From Osedax fenrisi (lineage: Eukaryota > Annelida > Polychaeta > Sabellida > Siboglinidae): DNA of 64,000 nt. A model generated the notes under the pieces. That model was not told the origin of the DNA. It did not search any database and saw nothing but the letters and a program-made list of their open reading frames with translations. A program made the translations under genes and the position numbers. Positions 63,505-64,000 of this stretch are shown piece by piece. Where the stretch lies: contig OZ025241.1 in NCBI GenBank assembly GCA_964019155.1, positions 54,906,872 through 54,970,871 on the forward strand. The letters are read 5' to 3'. Position 1 is the stretch's first letter; each line of letters begins with the position of its first letter.

Positions 63505-64000
63505 ATATTTATTGTTATTTTATTTTAGTGGAGTCCTTTTATCCCGTCCAGGAACTTAGATAAAATTTTACAAGTTTATACTTATAACTATATATGGCTA
63601 TAATATCCTTTTGAAGCCATTCTCATATTAAGATATACATGGTTTTAACGAGATCCAATCATTAATTTATACACAATTATATAACATTACTTCTAAATAT
63701 TATTTTTAGAACTATTTTAATGTTCCGTATGGGGTTTGAACCCGCGTCCTACTACTTGTGTGTCTGACACCTTAGCCAACTGAGTTACACAGGCAATTTA
63801 TATATATTTATATATGTAACTGTCAAGTGAAAACTTCATCTAAGTTCCTGGATGGGATGAAAGGACTCCACCAATATAAATACCAATATATATATATAAT
63901 ATTATATAAAGAACACTGTAATAATCTACAAGAGTCAGTAATAACTACAACACATATGTGCCTACAGGAACCACTGTGTACCTGCCTCCAGAGTACGAAC
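53660..64000 (+). CDS. IRAK/Pelle-like death-domain protein kinase, 9 exons, 3' partial
   Basis: Cytoplasmic kinase of the IRAK/Pelle type, expected to be recruited through its death domain to MyD88-like adaptors in Toll/IL-1-type signalling. Exons: 53660-53826, 54138-54298, 54724-54822, 56528-56641, 58492-58594, 59015-59126, 59796-59908, 61131-61249 and 63968-64000. All introns are GT...AG and all joins keep frame (340 residues visible). Residues 15-109 look like a death domain, 110-142 are an acidic linker, and the kinase starts at 143. The HEFTYNELATLTNNFD lead-in resembles IRAK4. Glycine loop 171-178, Lys191, Glu209, HRD 285-287, Asn292 and Asp305 are present. Odd points: DFG reads DCA (305-307), APE reads PPE (336-338), and the gatekeeper is Thr238 where IRAK4 has Tyr. 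The C-lobe lies beyond the window. Exon GC is much higher than the introns. It could also be a Tube/RIP-like relative, but the kinase wording favours IRAK. Confidence 0.92.
53889..54117. repeat. 24-25 bp minisatellite in intron 1
   Basis: About nine imperfect copies of TTAATATTATGTCCCGTTTT followed by AAAC fill most of intron 1. Copies differ at TCCCG/TCCTG and AAACT/AGACT. An ORF on the other strand reads the repeat and is not a gene. Confidence 0.88.
54138..54298 (+). CDS. Kinase gene exon 2 (death domain, second half)
   Basis: Acceptor CTACAG, donor GATG|GTTATT. It encodes CIEAESTLRNVYAAAILLDE, W, then SLHQTVEALQMYDVAKFIRR: the last helices of the death domain with the usual LL..W pattern. 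Confidence 0.87.
54724..54822 (+). CDS. Kinase gene exon 3 (acidic linker)
   Basis: 33 codons after ATATCACCAG, ending AAAG|GTTAAT. EIDDYSCDNSENMDSICSVE and then MRIEEESGCK: Ser- and Glu-rich, as in the linker between death and kinase domains of IRAK proteins. It is too short to stand out as an ORF. Confidence 0.8.
54823..56527. other. Intron 3, AT-rich
   Basis: 1705 bp. No gene or complete element recognised. TA runs at 56280-56298 and 56384-56406. Two near-identical CCTTAATA/GTGTTGCGCCG words lie around 56250 and 56362. Confidence 0.55.
56528..56641 (+). CDS. Kinase gene exon 4 (glycine-rich loop)
   Basis: After CCACATAG. It encodes HEFTYNELATLTNNFDDIDL and IGIGGFGEVFI; the nucleotide-binding loop is GIGGFGEV (171-178). 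The donor is ATCG|GTTAGA. The ORF on the opposite strand here is a shadow. Confidence 0.92.
56642..58491. other. Intron 4 with foldback element
   Basis: 1850 bp, AT-rich. Contains (AAT)n at 56777-56797 and the foldback element at 58076-58270. Confidence 0.6.
58076..58270. mobile_element. Foldback element in intron 4
   Basis: Two inverted halves: TAATGTCCGGAAATGTTTGC at about 58100 pairs with GCAAACATTTCCGGACATTA near 58260, and GTGGGATATCCCC pairs with GGGGTTATCCCAC. The centre has the perfect TTCCGGCAAGTTGCCGGAA-type hairpin (about 58178-58196). Another copy, split by a LINE, lies at 25590-25716 and 29195-29285. Confidence 0.8.
58492..58594 (+). CDS. Kinase gene exon 5 (VAIK lysine and helix C)
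   Basis: After GATATGCAG. KIAVKRLRLIED holds the catalytic lysine (Lys191) and EQFIKELEVLS the helix-C glutamate (Glu209). The donor is CCAG|GTTACC. Confidence 0.9.
58933..59012. repeat. (CA)n/(CT)n microsatellite before exon 6
   Basis: CACACA runs with CTCTCAC and CATACATAC interruptions reach to the acceptor ACACAG of exon 6. It replaces a normal polypyrimidine tract by an alternating purine-pyrimidine repeat. Confidence 0.85.
59015..59126 (+). CDS. Kinase gene exon 6 (hinge)
   Basis: FRHDNILPVIGYCCE, then RLCIVTSYMMNGSLCDRL. Aligned with LCLVYVYMPNGSL of IRAK4, the gatekeeper is Thr238, not Tyr. The donor is ACG|GTTAGT. Confidence 0.9.
59127..59795. other. Intron 6
   Basis: The first 200 bp are pyrimidine-rich (CTCCTCCTCC blocks near 59138 and 59288), the rest AT-rich. 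The open frames at 59040-59340 are exon 6 read-through into this tract. Confidence 0.65.
59796..59908 (+). CDS. Kinase gene exon 7 (catalytic loop)
   Basis: After ATTATCCAG. Ends IDYLHTHEEVAVIHRDIK. HRD (285-287) and Lys289 are intact. The donor is AAGAG|GTCAGC. Confidence 0.92.
59909..61130. other. Intron 7 with 88-bp tandem duplication
   Basis: 1222 bp, AT-rich. An 88-bp unit is repeated once in tandem (60541-60628 and 60629-60716) with three or so differences. TA run at 60436-60472. Confidence 0.75.
61131..61249 (+). CDS. Kinase gene exon 8 (activation loop, DCA in place of DFG)
   Basis: After TTCTATTTCAG. SANILLDEKCEAKLCDCALA contains Asn292 and Asp305; the two residues after the Asp are Cys and Ala, not Phe and Gly. 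The loop then runs SFTKTNKIV. The donor is GTCG|GTTTGT. Confidence 0.92.
62662..62847. mobile_element. TA-flanked 182-bp MITE
   Basis: Element 62664-62845 is almost wholly an inverted repeat: GGTCGAAGTGAATTTTGAAA at the left and, inverted, GGTCGGAGTGAATTTTGAAA at the right. ATGTAACGTTATATGTG pairs with CACATATAACGTTACAT near the middle. TA flanks fit a Tc1/mariner-type target duplication. It lies within (TA)n DNA, so the flank is weak evidence. Confidence 0.8.
63528..63871. mobile_element. Inverted-repeat element enclosing a tRNA-like sequence
   Basis: Terminal inverted repeats of about 36 bp: GTGGAGTCCTTTTATCCCGT and, inverted at the right, GTGGAGTCCTTTCATCCCAT, each followed by CCAGGAACTTAGAT. 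The tRNA-like part lies in the right half on the minus strand. Flanks give no clear target duplication. Confidence 0.75.
63721..63794 (-). repeat. tRNA-derived sequence with A and B boxes
   Basis: On the minus strand it begins GCCTGTGTAACTCAGTTGGC (A box TAACTCAGTTGG) and ends with GCGGGTTCAAACCCC (B box GGTTCAAACCC). Spacing suits a tRNA. The acceptor and anticodon stems do not pair properly, so I read it as a tRNA-derived (SINE-like) relic and not a working tRNA gene. Confidence 0.6.
63968..64000 (+). CDS. Kinase gene exon 9, cut by window end
   Basis: After GCCTACAG. Encodes GTTVYLPPEYE, the end of the activation segment, with PPE where most kinases have APE. The rest of the C-lobe lies beyond the edge. 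Confidence 0.9.

Larger units (their letters stand above)
61250..63967. other. Intron 8, with two inverted-repeat elements
   Basis: 2718 bp. Holds the TA-flanked MITE (62662-62847), the inverted-repeat element with a tRNA-like part (63528-63871) and a TA run at 63469-63500. No other gene recognised. Confidence 0.65.

Noticed and set aside
63721..63794. Functional tRNA gene
   Set aside because: A and B boxes are good, but acceptor and anticodon stems do not pair, and it sits inside an inverted-repeat element.

Overview
The window is a piece of very AT-rich animal nuclear DNA. It holds intron-bearing host genes in a sea of nested transposable elements. Two host genes can be read. On the minus strand, 33409-35032 carries two exons of a PYM (partner of Y14 and Mago) homologue. 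On the plus strand, 53660-64000 carries nine exons of an IRAK/Pelle-type death-domain kinase that runs off the right edge. Death-domain IRAK kinases and PYM together point to a metazoan. The mix of LINEs, Ty3 and hAT elements and the extreme AT content would suit a sponge, a cnidarian or another invertebrate, but I cannot name the species.

Layout. 1-12473: two almost identical Ty3/gypsy elements (166-5142 and 6719-11660), same orientation, embedded in very long (GTA)n tracts. Shared 5'-versus-3' LTR differences show that one integrated element was duplicated as DNA, not inserted twice. 12474-15270: AT-rich non-coding DNA. About 15270-22683: a decayed LINE (PHD-finger ORF1, endonuclease, RT) with tandem repeats in its 3' region and a 1.7 kb hAT element inside that region. 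22820-25135: a TA-flanked element with GTCCGTATT motifs, a second, truncated hAT copy and a perfect hairpin. 25236-30100: a large hAT-like element that hosts a split foldback repeat, which hosts a CR1/L2-like LINE, which hosts two further elements, each with its own 8-bp target duplication. 30110-33400: nothing recognised. 33409-35032: PYM. 37252-51411: a 14 kb block bounded by a perfect 17-bp inverted repeat starting in TTAA. It holds diverged satellite-like monomers arranged as A-B-A', then A' and B inverted, a palindrome with arms of about 5 kb. 51984-52240: a MITE with an 8-bp target duplication. 53447-64000: purine tract, then the kinase gene, whose introns carry a minisatellite, a foldback element, a TA-flanked MITE and an inverted-repeat element containing a tRNA-like sequence.

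How things work together. The kinase joins an N-terminal death domain to a kinase domain, as in Toll/IL-1-type signalling. Its nine exons join in compatible phases. It keeps the VAIK lysine and HRD but has DCA in place of DFG and Thr at the gatekeeper where IRAK4 has Tyr. PYM links exon-junction-complex recycling to ribosomes. Most of the rest is mobile DNA, and the nesting order gives relative ages. The strongest structural oddities are the LTR-element/GTA tandem and the giant palindrome. Both could also be assembly artefacts.
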